Assembly: GCF_005405485.1 (NCBI RefSeq)
Contig: NZ_BJED01000020.1
Location: 22,857-86,856, forward strand
Reading direction: 5' to 3'
Origin: Enterococcus hulanensis
GTDB taxonomy: Bacteria; Bacillota; Bacilli; Lactobacillales; Enterococcaceae
Length of the DNA: 64,000 bases
The notes beneath the pieces are model-generated. The model did no database searches. It was not told the DNA's origin and saw nothing but the letters and a program-made list of their open reading frames with translations. This document shows, in pieces, positions 49,671-60,517 of this stretch (positions are counted from its first letter, which is position 1; every line of letters begins with the position of its first letter). The position numbers and the translations under genes were made by a program.

Positions 49671-49826
49671 ATGGATTATGAAGATAGTCGACCGAAAGAT
49701 AAATATAACGGGGCGACTTCAGTTGTCCTGAATTTTAGGAGGAACAACTATGATGAACAAAAAAAACCTTCTTGCTCGCAAAATCAACAAAGATCAAGAA
49801 TTGAAAAAATTAGCGATCCTATCTGA
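49671..49826 (+). CDS. 51-codon upstream ORF overlapping mgtA, candidate leader peptide
   Basis: An ATG ORF with AAAGGA and GAGG upstream encodes a 51-residue peptide that starts MDYEDSRPKD, rich in acidic residues and proline early on, and has no recognised domain. Codons 23-24 (AGG AGG) are the mgtA ribosome site and the ORF runs 77 bp into mgtA in another frame. Enterobacterial MgtL leader peptides with early acidic/Pro codons sense low Mg2+ through ribosome destabilisation; a similar role here is inference. It could also be chance. Confidence 0.4.
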   Translation: MDYEDSRPKDKYNGATSVVLNFRRNNYDEQKKPSCSQNQQRSRIEKISDPI

Positions 49827-52359
49827 TCGTGACCTTTTCCTAAACTTGCGGACATCGCTACAAGGCTTATCTGAAGAGGATGCGGAAAGCCGTTTGGAAG
49901 AATATGGTCCCAACGAAGTTTCTGCGCAAAAACCAACACCTGGAATTTTATTGTTTTTACAAGCATTCAATGATCCATTTGTTTATGTATTAGCTCTTTT
50001 AGCAATTGTTTCTTTATTGACGAATGATATTGAAGCGGCAATCGTAATGACAATTATGATTCTGGCGAGTGTTTTGATTACTTTCATTCAAGAATACCGC
50101 TCTCAAAAAGCAAGTATCGAATTAAAGGAAATGATCGAAAACACAGCGGCGATCACACGTAATGGTGAAACAAAGGAAATACCTATGGATGAAGTCGTAC
50201 CTGGTGACATTTTGACGTTAGCGACGGGTGACATGATCCCGGCAGATGCCGTCTTGATTTGGACGAAAGACCTTTTCGTCAACCAATCATCGTTAACGGG
50301 AGAATCAATGCCTGTCGAAAAGTACCTGGCAAAAGATACCGAATTGACAGAAGAAACAACCGCATTGGACTTAACGAATCTGGTATTTATGGGTACAGAT
50401 GTGTTAAGTGGTCAAGGAAAAGCGATTATTTTAAAAACAGGCCAACAAACCTTTTTCGGAGATATCGCGAAAAATGCGACATCGAAACGAGGAAAAACAT
50501 CCTTTGATATTGGTTTAGCCAAGGTCAGTAAATTATTACTGCGGATGGTAATGGTGCTATTTCCCCTTGTGTTTTTGATCAATGGTTTAACAAAGGGTGA
50601 TTGGAGCAGTGCGTTTTTCTTCGCGATTGCGGTAGCGGTAGGATTGACACCTGAAATGCTGCCAATGATCGTAAGCTCTAACTTGGCAAAAGGAGCTTTG
50701 ACTCTTTCAAAGCATAAAGTCATCGTAAAAGAACTGGCTTCGATCCAAAACTTAGGCAGTATGGATGTCTTATGTACCGACAAAACAGGGACGATCACCG
50801 AAGATCGCGTGGTGCTGGTACAACATTTAGATCCATTGGGCAATGAGAATGAACAAGTTTTAGACTTGGCATTTATGAATTCGACCTATCAAACCGGCTG
50901 GAAAAATCTGATGGACATCGCCGTAATCAATTATTTCGAAGAACAGGATCGTCGTTTGCCGTATCAAACAGTCCAAAAAATTGATGAGATCCCTTTTGAT
51001 TTCTCACGGCGTCGTTTAACTGTCGTAGTGAAAACTGACGAACATCAATTAATGATCACCAAGGGTGCCGTTGAAGAAATGGCGACCATCTGTAAATATG
51101 TTGAAATCAATGGCGAAATTCTAGAATTGACGACTGAAATTCGTCAGCAGCTGCAAGCTGTTAACGAAAAAATGAACCGGCAAGGCATGCGGGTAATCAC
51201 TGTAGCTGTTCGTCGTGACGCTCATGAGGAAGCGATCTATTCAACAGATGACGAAAAAGATATGACCTTGATCGGATTTATGGGTTTCCTTGATCCGGCT
51301 AAGGCTTCGGCGAAACCAGCGATCAAATCGCTGCACCAGCATGGTGTTACCGTGAAGGTTTTAACTGGTGATAATGCTATCGTGGCACAAAAAGTTTGCC
51401 AAGATGTTGGAATTCCTGCCGAGGACTTTGTTTTAGGGAGCCAGATTGATGAAATGTCTGACGATGAATTGTATCAAGCGGCAGAAAAAGTCAATTTGTT
51501 CGCGAAATTAAATCCTATGCAAAAATCGCGAATCATCGAATCGCTGCAAACAAAAGGTCATACGGTTGGCTTTATGGGTGACGGAATCAATGATGCACCA
51601 GCTTTGCGTAAAGCAGACGTGGGAATCTCTGTTGATACCGCAGCCGATATCACTAAAGATGCCAGCTCGATCATTTTATTGGAAAAGAGCTTAGGTGTTT
51701 TAGAAAACGGCGTGATCGAAGGCCGTCGTGTCTTCAGCAACATGATGAAATATATCAAGATCACGATCAGCTCGAATTTCGGGAATGTTTTCTCAATTTT
51801 AGTTGCCAGCGCCTTTTTACCGTTTCTGCCGATGCTTTCGATTCAATTGCTGCTGCAAAATTTGATCTATGATATCGCGCAATTGACAATTCCGTGGGAT
51901 AACGTGGATGAGGAAGAATTAGAAGTTCCGACGAAATGGGAAACGAGAGGATTATTGAAATTTACCGTCTGTATCGGACCGATCAGCTCTGTTTTTGACA
52001 TCATTACATTCTTAGTTATGTGGTTTATCTTTGGCGCCAATACAGTTGGGGCGCAAAACCTCTTCCAAACAGGCTGGTTCATGATCGGCTTGACGACACA
52101 AGCCTTAGTTGTCTTGATGGTCCGGACGAAGAAGATTCCATTTATTCAAAGCCGGCCAGCGCCGCAAGTATTCGCCAGCTTATTAATGGCTGTGGTGGTA
52201 GGTGCCTTAGTTGTTTTAACGCCGATTGCTGAACAATTTGATTTTGTTCATCTTCCAAGCAGCTATTGGGTATGGTATGTCGGTATCGTGGTTGCTTATA
52301 TGTTGGCAACGCAATTAGGTAAGGTAATCTATATAAGAATAGCAAAAGAATGGATCTAA
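49750..52359 (+). CDS. mgtA: Magnesium-translocating P-type ATPase MgtA
   Basis: An 869-residue P3B-type ATPase importing Mg2+. The cation-ATPase N-domain (about 30-95) is followed by the actuator motif SSLTGES, phosphorylation site D344 in CTDKTGT, and the hinge motif MGDGINDAPALRKADVGISV near residue 610. About ten membrane segments include a C-terminal six-helix group. AGGAGG is 6 nt before the ATG at 49750; the adjacent ATG at 49753 is equally possible. Control by an M-box about 760 nt upstream fits the function. Confidence 0.96.
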   Translation: MMNKKNLLARKINKDQELKKLAILSDRDLFLNLRTSLQGLSEEDAESRLEEYGPNEVSAQKPTPGILLFLQAFNDPFVYVLALLAIVSLLTNDIEAAIVMTIMILASVLITFIQEYRSQKASIELKEMIENTAAITRNGETKEIPMDEVVPGDILTLATGDMIPADAVLIWTKDLFVNQSSLTGESMPVEKYLAKDTELTEETTALDLTNLVFMGTDVLSGQGKAIILKTGQQTFFGDIAKNATSKRGKTSFDIGLAKVSKLLLRMVMVLFPLVFLINGLTKGDWSSAFFFAIAVAVGLTPEMLPMIVSSNLAKGALTLSKHKVIVKELASIQNLGSMDVLCTDKTGTITEDRVVLVQHLDPLGNENEQVLDLAFMNSTYQTGWKNLMDIAVINYFEEQDRRLPYQTVQKIDEIPFDFSRRRLTVVVKTDEHQLMITKGAVEEMATICKYVEINGEILELTTEIRQQLQAVNEKMNRQGMRVITVAVRRDAHEEAIYSTDDEKDMTLIGFMGFLDPAKASAKPAIKSLHQHGVTVKVLTGDNAIVAQKVCQDVGIPAEDFVLGSQIDEMSDDELYQAAEKVNLFAKLNPMQKSRIIESLQTKGHTVGFMGDGINDAPALRKADVGISVDTAADITKDASSIILLEKSLGVLENGVIEGRRVFSNMMKYIKITISSNFGNVFSILVASAFLPFLPMLSIQLLLQNLIYDIAQLTIPWDNVDEEELEVPTKWETRGLLKFTVCIGPISSVFDIITFLVMWFIFGANTVGAQNLFQTGWFMIGLTTQALVVLMVRTKKIPFIQSRPAPQVFASLLMAVVVGALVVLTPIAEQFDFVHLPSSYWVWYVGIVVAYMLATQLGKVIYIRIAKEWI

Positions 52360-52393
52360 ATTGAAAAGCTAGCTCATTTAGCCCAATACTATA

Positions 52394-52431
52394 ACAGAAT
52401 GGCCTGTGTTGCCATTCTGTTTCTTTTTTTG
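52394..52431 (+). terminator. Rho-independent terminator of mgtA
   Basis: ACAGAATGG pairs with CCATTCTGT over a 9-nt loop, followed by TTCT7. Confidence 0.88.
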
Positions 52432-52657
52432 TGAAAAATTACAACAAATGAATAGCCTCAAGTACCTCTCACAAATTCCATTTAAGTCCTTTTTTAAAAG
52501 CAAACGAGTGAAATAATTATAAAATATCGATTTATCAAGGCACTCGACCGCTACTATTTAATAGACAAATTTTTTTTGAAAAAAACAAGCTGCGCGTGGT
52601 TTCACAAGGTTAAAAAGTGAAACGCTTCAATTCGTTCAGAATCGGTGAGCAAGTTTG
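52432..52657. other. Intergenic region upstream of the pdh promoter
   Basis: No gene is seen. It contains a 7-bp inverted repeat GTTTCAC/GTGAAAC (52599-52623) and the imperfect palindrome TGAAACGCTTCA (52618-52629), which resembles a CcpA cre site but is shorter than the 14-bp consensus. These lie 29-60 bp before the predicted -35. Confidence 0.45.
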
Positions 52658-52686
52658 TTGTCAATTGAATATAAAAATGCTAATTT
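52658..52686 (+). promoter_or_regulatory. Predicted promoter of pdhABCD
   Basis: TTGTCA (52658-52663) and TAATTT (52681-52686) are separated by 17 bp, giving an 80-nt leader. Confidence 0.55.
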
Positions 52687-52750
52687 AGAGAAGAAGGGGC
52701 AATAGCAATAATACAGATTGACTTGCTGTTGCACTGATAACAAGACTTAA

Positions 52751-53884
<1,134 letters not shown>

Positions 53885-53886
53885 TC

Positions 53887-54864
53887 ATGGCACAAAAAAC
53901 AATGATCCAAGCAATTACAGATGCCTTAGCTCTGATGCTTGAAAAAGACAAAGAAGTTTTAATTTTCGGTGAAGACGTTGGTAAAAACGGCGGGGTTTTC
54001 CGTGCGACTGAAGGTCTTCAAGAAAAATTCGGTGAAGATCAAGTTTTCGATACACCATTGGCTGAATCTGGAATTGCCGGACTTGGTTTTGGTTTAGCCT
54101 TGCAAGGCTTCCGTCCAGTTCCTGAAATTCAATTCTTTGGGTTTGTGTTTGAAGCGATGGACGAGATCGTTGGACAAATGGCTCGTACGCGTTATCGTAT
54201 GGGCAATACACGTAACTTGCCAATCACGATTCGCGCACCATTCGGCGGCGGCGTGCATACACCAGAACTTCACTCAGACAACTTAGAAGGCTTGATGGCT
54301 CAATCTCCAGGCTTGCGCGTGGTTATTCCATCTAATCCTTATGATGCTAAAGGTCTATTGATCGCATCGATTCGCAACAATGACCCAGTAGTATTTTTAG
54401 AGCACATGAAGCTTTACCGTTCATTCCGTGAAGAAGTGCCAGAAGGAATTTACGAAGTACCGTTGGATAAAGCAGCCGTTACTAAAGAAGGAACAGATGT
54501 TTCAATCATTACTTACGGTGCGATGGTTCGTGAGGCAATTAAAGCCGCGGACAACTTAGCAAAAGAAAACATTAACGCAGAGATTATTGACTTGCGTACA
54601 GTAGCTCCCCTTGATGTTGAAACAATCATCAAATCAGTTGAAAAAACTGGTCGCGTGGTCGTTGTTCAAGAAGCACAAAAACAAGCAGGCGTTTCTGCAC
54701 AAGTAATCTCAGAAATTTCAGAACGGGCAATTCTTTCATTGGAAGCACCGATCGGACGGGTGTCTGCTCCAGATACGATTTTCCCATTCGGACAAGCAGA
54801 AGGTATTTGGTTGCCAAATGCAGCAGATATCGAAGCAAAAGTAAAAGAAATCGTAGAATTTTAG
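53887..54864 (+). CDS. pdhB: Pyruvate dehydrogenase E1 beta subunit
   Basis: A 325-residue transketolase-fold subunit pairing with PdhA. Characteristic segments are [20 protein letters not shown] near residue 27 and [20 protein letters not shown] near 117. It starts 2 nt after pdhA. Unlike the other operon junctions, its 3' end is followed by a 119-nt gap holding a hairpin repeat before pdhC. Confidence 0.96.
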   Translation: MAQKTMIQAITDALALMLEKDKEVLIFGEDVGKNGGVFRATEGLQEKFGEDQVFDTPLAESGIAGLGFGLALQGFRPVPEIQFFGFVFEAMDEIVGQMARTRYRMGNTRNLPITIRAPFGGGVHTPELHSDNLEGLMAQSPGLRVVIPSNPYDAKGLLIASIRNNDPVVFLEHMKLYRSFREEVPEGIYEVPLDKAAVTKEGTDVSIITYGAMVREAIKAADNLAKENINAEIIDLRTVAPLDVETIIKSVEKTGRVVVVQEAQKQAGVSAQVISEISERAILSLEAPIGRVSAPDTIFPFGQAEGIWLPNAADIEAKVKEIVEF

Positions 54865-54869
54865 CAACC

Positions 54870-54975
54870 AGTTTCACTTCCTGCTTTAAAAGGTTTGTGA
54901 AATGGTATATGACACAACAATCAAACTTATTTTTTCGATTTTTGAAAAAATAATTACTGAAATATGATAGGAGCG
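54870..54975 (+). repeat. Single hairpin repeat element between pdhB and pdhC
   Basis: It matches the mgtA-leader unit from CTTCCTGCTTT onward, then GTATATGACACAACAATCAA aligns with the GTATGCG...GAGAATCAGA block. The hairpin TTATTTTTTC/GAAAAAATAA (54927-54953) is a perfect 10-bp stem. It ends GATAGGAGCG, like the purB copies, and this supplies the pdhC ribosome site. Confidence 0.88.
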
Positions 54976-54983
54976 ATAAAAAC

Positions 54984-56633
54984 ATGGCTTACCAATTTAA
55001 ATTGCCGGACATCGGTGAAGGCATTGCGGAAGGCGAGATCGTGAAGTGGTTCGTCAAAGCAGGCGACACGATCAATGAAGATGACACCTTATTAGAAGTA
55101 CAAAACGACAAATCAGTGGAAGAAATTCCATCTCCAGTTACAGGAACGGTTAAAAAAATCATCGTAGACGAAGGCACAGTTGCCAACGTCGGTGATGTTT
55201 TGGTTGAAATCGATGCCCCTGGACATGAAGATAACGAAGGCGACTCTGGTGTGGCGGCAGAATCACAAACACCGGAATCTCCAGCGGCTGAACCTGCTGA
55301 CGCTAGCGCAAGCAGCGAAGCTAATGATGGCGGCGGCGTTTTCCAATTCAAATTACCAGATATCGGTGAAGGAATTGCAGAAGGCGAGATCGTTAAATGG
55401 TTCGTCAAAGCGGGCGACAAGATCGAAGAAGACGATACCCTATTAGAAGTACAAAATGACAAATCAGTGGAAGAAATTCCATCTCCAGTCACAGGAACAA
55501 TCAAAAAAATCATCGTAGACGAAGGCACAGTTGCCAACGTCGGTGATGTATTGGTTGAAATTGACGCACCAGGACATAATGATTCCAGTGCTGCTTCAAC
55601 AGAATCAGCAGCTCCAGCGGAAGCACCAAAAGCTGAAGCAAAAGGCGATTCTTCAGTAGTAGAAGCCAGCAATCCAGACAAACGCGTCTTAGCGATGCCG
55701 TCTGTTCGTCAATATGCGCGTGAAAAAGACGTGGATATTACTCAAGTAACTGCTACAGGAAAAGGCGGGCGCGTCGTTAAAGAAGACATCGATGCATTTG
55801 TTTCTGGCGGCGGACAAGCAGCCCCTGCAAAAGCAGAAGCACAAACAACTGAAACGACAGCAGCAGCTTCGAACGCAGCGCCAGCGAAAGCTGAAAAACC
55901 TGCGCAACCATTTACTTCAAATATGGGTGAAATGGAAACGCGTGAGAAGATGACACCTACACGTAAAGCGATCGCAAAAGCAATGGTCAACAGCAAACAT
56001 ACTGCTCCGCATGTAACCTTGCATGATGAAGTAGAAGTTTCTAAGCTTTGGGATCACCGTAAGAAATTCAAACAAGTGGCTTTGGATAATGGCACGAAAT
56101 TGACCTTCTTACCATATGTAGTGAAAGCTTTGACTGCGACAGTGAAGAAATACCCAGTCTTGAACGCGTCAATCGATGATGCTGCTCAAGAAATTGTTTA
56201 TAAAAATTACTACAACATCGGTATTGCAACAGATACTGATCATGGATTGTATGTACCGAATGTGAAGAATGCTGATACTAAAGGCATGTTCAAGATCGCA
56301 GACGAAATCAACGAAAAAGCTGCTCTGGCACATGATGGCAAATTAGCTGCTGATGATATGCGTAACGGCACAATCACGATCTCAAATATCGGTTCAGTAG
56401 GCGGCGGCTGGTTCACTCCAGTTATCAACTACCCTGAAGTTGCGATCCTTGGTGTCGGAACGATTGCGCAACAACCAATCGTGAACGATGAAGGCGAATT
56501 AGCGGTTGGCCGTGTGATGAAACTTTCATTAAGCTTCGACCATCGAATCGTTGATGGCGCGACAGCGCAAAAAGCCATGAACAATATCAAGCGTTTGTTG
56601 GCTGATCCAGAATTATTATTAATGGAAGGATGA
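54984..56633 (+). CDS. pdhC: Dihydrolipoamide acetyltransferase (PDH E2) with two lipoyl domains
   Basis: A 549-residue E2 core. Two lipoyl domains (about 2-80 and 119-197) carry lipoylated K43 and K160 in [14 protein letters not shown] and are nearly identical. Ala/Glu-rich linkers separate them from the E1/E3-binding domain (about 235-272, [13 protein letters not shown]) and the catalytic domain, with active-site FDHRIVDG (H520). TAGGAG from the upstream repeat serves as ribosome site. Confidence 0.97.
   Translation: MAYQFKLPDIGEGIAEGEIVKWFVKAGDTINEDDTLLEVQNDKSVEEIPSPVTGTVKKIIVDEGTVANVGDVLVEIDAPGHEDNEGDSGVAAESQTPESPAAEPADASASSEANDGGGVFQFKLPDIGEGIAEGEIVKWFVKAGDKIEEDDTLLEVQNDKSVEEIPSPVTGTIKKIIVDEGTVANVGDVLVEIDAPGHNDSSAASTESAAPAEAPKAEAKGDSSVVEASNPDKRVLAMPSVRQYAREKDVDITQVTATGKGGRVVKEDIDAFVSGGGQAAPAKAEAQTTETTAAASNAAPAKAEKPAQPFTSNMGEMETREKMTPTRKAIAKAMVNSKHTAPHVTLHDEVEVSKLWDHRKKFKQVALDNGTKLTFLPYVVKALTATVKKYPVLNASIDDAAQEIVYKNYYNIGIATDTDHGLYVPNVKNADTKGMFKIADEINEKAALAHDGKLAADDMRNGTITISNIGSVGGGWFTPVINYPEVAILGVGTIAQQPIVNDEGELAVGRVMKLSLSFDHRIVDGATAQKAMNNIKRLLADPELLLMEG
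54993..55577 (+). repeat. Intragenic direct repeat encoding the two lipoyl domains
   Basis: 54993-55226 and 55344-55577 (351-bp offset) are highly similar in DNA and differ by only about three residues, with long identical stretches such as around K43/K160. This indicates recent duplication or gene conversion. Confidence 0.92.
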
Positions 56634-56640
56634 TAAAATC

Positions 56641-58047
56641 ATGGTAGTTGGAGATTTTGCCATTGAATTAGATACAGTTGTAATCGGTGCTGGACCCGGC
56701 GGCTACGTTGCCGCCATCCGCGCCGCTGAAATGGGACAGAAAGTAGCGATCATTGAACGAGAATATATCGGCGGTGTTTGTTTAAACGTCGGCTGTGTTC
56801 CGTCAAAAGCGTTGATTTCTGCTGGACATCATTATCAAGATTCGCTTGATTCATCGATGTTTGGTGTGACTAGTGAAAATGTAAAGCTAGACTTTGCTAA
56901 AACCCAAGATTGGAAAGAAAACGAAGTCGTTAATAAATTAACGACTGGAGTAAAATTCCTGTTGAAGAAACACAAAGTAGAAATCATTGAAGGAGAAGCC
57001 TTCTTCGTAGATGACAAAAACTTGCGTGTGATTCATCCTGATTCTGCTCAAACTTATTCTTTCAATAATGCGATCGTCGCAACAGGTTCTCGTCCAATCG
57101 AGATTCCTGGCTTCAAGTTTGGCGGACGTGTGTTGGATTCTACAGGCGGTTTAGCGTTAGAAGCTGTTCCGGAAAAACTTGTGATTATTGGTGGCGGCGT
57201 TATCGGTGCTGAATTAGGCGGCGCATATGCCAATCTAGGTGCTGAAGTCACGATTCTTGAAGGAACACCACAAATTTTACCGACTTACGAAAAAGACATG
57301 GTGCAGCTTGTAGAAAAAGACTTCAAGCAAAAAGGCATCAAAGTCGTTACCTCTGCGATGGCCCGTGAAGCTGTTGATAATGGCGATAACGTGACTGTTC
57401 ATTATGAAGTTGACGGAAAAGAAGAAACGATCGATGCAGATTACGTAATGGTAACAGTTGGGCGTCGTCCAAACACAAACGACATGGGCTTGGAACAAGC
57501 TGGTGTTGAAATGACAGACCGCGGTCTAATCACAGTTGATAAACAAGGACGCACAAACGTACCTAGCATCTACGCAATCGGCGATATCGTTCCTGGTGCT
57601 GCTTTAGCTCATAAAGCCAGCTACGAAGCTAAAATCGCTGCTGAAGCGATTTCTGGCAAGAAAGTTGCCGTTGACTATAAAGCTATGCCAGCAGTTGCCT
57701 TTACTGATCCAGAATTAGCGACTGTCGGTATGACGATCAAAGATGCGAAGGAAGCCGGATTGGAAGCGAAAGCCTTCAAATTCCCATTCTCTGGTAATGG
57801 TCGTGCACTATCATTAGGCAAGACAGAAGGCTTTATCCGTTTGGTAACTACGGTTGAAGACAATGTTATCATCGGCGGTCAAATCGCAGGTGTTGGTGCC
57901 AGTGATATGATCTCTGAATTAGCCTTAGCTATCGAATCAGGCATGAATGCGGAAGATATCGCTCTAACAATTCATCCACATCCATCATTAGGTGAGATCG
58001 TAATGGATGCTTCTGAGTTAGCATTAGGTATGCCGATCCATATTTAA
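56641..58047 (+). CDS. pdhD: Dihydrolipoyl dehydrogenase (PDH E3)
   Basis: A 468-residue FAD disulfide oxidoreductase that reoxidises the E2 lipoyl groups with NAD+. The FAD loop [20 protein letters not shown] is at 13-32, the redox cysteines are C47 and C52 ([12 protein letters not shown]), the NAD loop is [20 protein letters not shown], and the catalytic His is in HPHPSLGE (445-452). GGAAGGATG precedes the ATG. It ends the pdh operon. Confidence 0.96.
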   Translation: MVVGDFAIELDTVVIGAGPGGYVAAIRAAEMGQKVAIIEREYIGGVCLNVGCVPSKALISAGHHYQDSLDSSMFGVTSENVKLDFAKTQDWKENEVVNKLTTGVKFLLKKHKVEIIEGEAFFVDDKNLRVIHPDSAQTYSFNNAIVATGSRPIEIPGFKFGGRVLDSTGGLALEAVPEKLVIIGGGVIGAELGGAYANLGAEVTILEGTPQILPTYEKDMVQLVEKDFKQKGIKVVTSAMAREAVDNGDNVTVHYEVDGKEETIDADYVMVTVGRRPNTNDMGLEQAGVEMTDRGLITVDKQGRTNVPSIYAIGDIVPGAALAHKASYEAKIAAEAISGKKVAVDYKAMPAVAFTDPELATVGMTIKDAKEAGLEAKAFKFPFSGNGRALSLGKTEGFIRLVTTVEDNVIIGGQIAGVGASDMISELALAIESGMNAEDIALTIHPHPSLGEIVMDASELALGMPIHI

Positions 58048-58050
58048 AGC

Positions 58051-58091
58051 AAAAAGCCAAAATCCACTTAACAGGATTTTGGCTTTTTTTA
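58051..58091 (+). terminator. Terminator of the pdh operon
   Basis: AAAAAGCCAAAATCC pairs with GGATTTTGGCTTTTT over an 8-nt loop, followed by more T residues. Confidence 0.93.
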
Positions 58092-58127
58092 TAATCAAAA
58101 TGCTTAACACTTTCCGCGAATCGACCT

Positions 58128-58763
58128 TTAAACCGCCGTAATTGCCACCATTGCCCCCATCAGCCAATCTAGCTGTGAGATCATTACTTGCGTTTGCTTG
58201 GCTACAGGATCACTTTTTACTTCCTTTATTTTCGCCTCCAGCATTTTCCGTTCTGGCTTTTCAATGTACTTTTTCAAGTAAGAGGATTTTTTTAAAAGGA
58301 TCGCCAACTTTAGACCGTCATAATCTAAGCAATTTAAATTCTCTAGGCGAGCAACTAATTGCGCGATCGTTTTTTCCTTTGCTAAGTAAGAAAGCGTATT
58401 TCCATCTGTTTCGACAGTAATTTCTCTAAGGTCGATTAATGAGTTGCGAGTTTGAGCGACCAACAGCTTCAAGTCTTTTTCGAAAAAGGTTGCGCCGTAA
58501 GCCGTGGCAAGTTTGTCGATGCGTTTCTTTTTCAGCTGAGTGATTTTTTCAAATAGGCAATTCAGATATTCCAGTTCTTCTGGCAGTTGATCCGTTAAAA
58601 TGATAATTTCCTTTTGTTCAAGTTCGATTACCTGCGCTTCCTGTAAATCAAGCAGTCCTGCCATGACCAGACACATGCCAACATAATAATTAATAGAAGA
58701 AATTTTTCCATTTCGATTCATGGTAAAGAGCAGGTATTGTTGTGATAAGTTTAAATTTTTCAT
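58128..58763 (-). CDS. GPP34-like (Golgi phosphoprotein 3 domain) protein
   Basis: A 211-residue soluble protein. LNLSQQYLLFTMNRNGKISS at the start and YVGMCLVMAGLLDLQEAQVI resemble the GPP34/GOLPH3 domain, which binds phosphoinositides in eukaryotes and has an unclear role in bacteria. AAAGGAGC precedes the ATG on the minus strand. It stands alone between the pdh terminator and an Rgg-type gene. The family call is by motif resemblance only. Confidence 0.65.
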   Translation of the reverse strand: MKNLNLSQQYLLFTMNRNGKISSINYYVGMCLVMAGLLDLQEAQVIELEQKEIIILTDQLPEELEYLNCLFEKITQLKKKRIDKLATAYGATFFEKDLKLLVAQTRNSLIDLREITVETDGNTLSYLAKEKTIAQLVARLENLNCLDYDGLKLAILLKKSSYLKKYIEKPERKMLEAKIKEVKSDPVAKQTQVMISQLDWLMGAMVAITAV

Positions 58764-58968
58764 TGTCTCGCTCCTTTATTCTTTTGATCTAAGTATAAGC
58801 TTGGAGTGGAAAAATCTATTTTTTCGAAACAATATTTTCAAAATTCTGATTTTCTCGCTTTTTTTTCATGGTATTCTAAGAATGCAGAAACAAAAGTTTC
58901 CTTTTTGCTAGCTCAATCTGCTAGCAAGAGAATAATTAAATGAAAAAAGCGACAAGGAGCTGAATCCA

Positions 58969-59829
58969 ATGACTGGAAAATTTTTCCAAGAAATCAGAGA
59001 AAAGAAAAATCAATCAATCATGAATACGTCTGAGGGGATCGTAACACCTCAGTTTTTAAGAAAATACGAACGGGAAAATGGTGATATTCGTTTTTCGAAT
59101 TTAGTCCAGTTATTAAATCGGCTGAATACCACCATCGATGAGTTCATCTTTGAGATTGAAGAAAGTTTGGATATTTGGTTGTATGAAATCGAAGAAGAAA
59201 TTGATCAAGCCTATCATGCCGGAAATTCATTTTCCTTGAAGAAATTTGTGCAAAAACAAGAAAAACTCTATCAGCAAACAAAGGAGGAACGCTTCTTGTT
59301 TGCGGCACTTATCGGCAAACGTTTCTATAATTATATTTTTTTGCCAAGCTATACAGTTGATTTAGCGCCGATCACCAATTATTTAAGAGAGACGGAGACA
59401 TGGGGGAAGTTTGAATTTTTCTTGATCACTTATAATAGTGATCTTTTCGAGCCGGAAGAAGCTTTCTTTTACGCCAATCAATTAGTAACACAACAGCATG
59501 GCAGCTTTGAAGTTCGAAAGTGGCGCTTCGATGCTGTCTTGCATCTTGTCCGTTATTTAATTGACGAGAATCAGTTGGCTTCGGCAGAAAAAATTATGTT
59601 AGCCTATTTAAAAAACTTGACACCGAATCGTGATTTGAAATATCTTCATCATGACCTGTACGCTAAATTTGTCTATGGGCTGCTTTTGATCAAAAAGAAT
59701 GATCCAAGAGGAGCGCGGCAGTGCGAGCGAGTCATTGAGATATTTGTAGAGGATTGCGGTTATTTAAACTATGGTAATCGTCTGAATATTGTCTATCAAT
59801 CAACTTTAGCGCAAGCTAAGCAGTCGTAA
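58969..59829 (+). CDS. Rgg/GadR/MutR-family transcriptional regulator
   Basis: A 286-residue protein with an N-terminal helix-turn-helix of the Rgg type (about 5-62: FFQEIREKKNQ... FLRKYERENGDIRFSNLVQL ... FIFEIEE) and an all-helical C-terminal repeat domain that in Rgg proteins binds short peptides or ligands. AAGGAG precedes the ATG. It is followed after 18 nt by an acetyltransferase gene without a terminator. No small hydrophobic pheromone ORF was recognised next to it. Confidence 0.88.
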   Translation: MTGKFFQEIREKKNQSIMNTSEGIVTPQFLRKYERENGDIRFSNLVQLLNRLNTTIDEFIFEIEESLDIWLYEIEEEIDQAYHAGNSFSLKKFVQKQEKLYQQTKEERFLFAALIGKRFYNYIFLPSYTVDLAPITNYLRETETWGKFEFFLITYNSDLFEPEEAFFYANQLVTQQHGSFEVRKWRFDAVLHLVRYLIDENQLASAEKIMLAYLKNLTPNRDLKYLHHDLYAKFVYGLLLIKKNDPRGARQCERVIEIFVEDCGYLNYGNRLNIVYQSTLAQAKQS

Positions 59830-59847
59830 TAAGCGAGGAGCAGATAT

Positions 59848-60453
59848 ATGAATGAAATTTTAGGTTTTGAAGCATCAAGATCAGGTGAAATGTATGATGA
59901 CCTTTCGCCTGTATTTAGCGAAATGCGGAAGCAAGCAGTGAAGGCGACGACTGAGTACAATGCGCTGTATGGAAAGGATGAGCAGAAGAGAGAAGCGATT
60001 TTGCGAAATATTCTAGGCTCAGCAGGCGAGTCCCCCTTCTTTGAACCAGATTTTCGTTGTGAATTTGGAAAAAATATCCATCTTGGAGATCGGTTTTTCG
60101 CTAATTTTGACTGCATCTTGTTAGATGGCGGAGAAATCATGATTGGCAATGATGTATTATTTGGTCCGCGGGTAGGGATTTTTACAACGAATCATGCGAC
60201 TGATCCAGAAGAACGAGCGGCAGGTGGCTGTTATTCGAAAAATGTCGTGATAGAAGATAATGTTTGGGTAGGTGCCAACGTTACCATCAATCAAGGTGTG
60301 ACGATTGGGAAAAATACAATCATCGGGTCTGGCAGCGTGGTAACAAAAAATATTCCGGATAATGTAATCGCAGTCGGAAATCCTTGTCGTGTGTTAAGAG
60401 AGATCACTGAACAAGACAAAACGGGTTATCAATCTAAGCGTACGCTAACTTAA
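59848..60453 (+). CDS. Sugar O-acetyltransferase (LacA/Maa type)
   Basis: A 201-residue left-handed beta-helix hexapeptide acetyltransferase. The N-terminal mac domain (about 10-60) precedes hexapeptide repeats, with GPRVGIFTTNHATDPEERAA carrying the likely catalytic histidine and VWVGANVTINQGVTIGKNTI in the helix. It probably acetylates maltose, galactoside or a related sugar. CGAGGAG precedes the ATG. Co-transcription with the Rgg-type gene is likely. Confidence 0.9.
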   Translation: MNEILGFEASRSGEMYDDLSPVFSEMRKQAVKATTEYNALYGKDEQKREAILRNILGSAGESPFFEPDFRCEFGKNIHLGDRFFANFDCILLDGGEIMIGNDVLFGPRVGIFTTNHATDPEERAAGGCYSKNVVIEDNVWVGANVTINQGVTIGKNTIIGSGSVVTKNIPDNVIAVGNPCRVLREITEQDKTGYQSKRTLT

Positions 60454-60517
60454 AAGCGGCTTTAATCAGCGCATGGATGATTCTATGGTAAACTAATTTC
60501 GAATGGAGTGTGGATCA

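Noticed and set aside
52618..52629. CcpA cre site upstream of pdhA
   Set aside because: TGAAACGCTTCA has only three bases between TG and CG where the consensus has four, so it is listed only as a palindrome.
54989..55681. 230-codon minus-strand ORF opposite pdhC
   Set aside because: It is the antisense of the two lipoyl domains and linkers; its composition is Ser/Pro/Thr-rich with repeated blocks mirroring the sense repeat, and it has no ribosome site.
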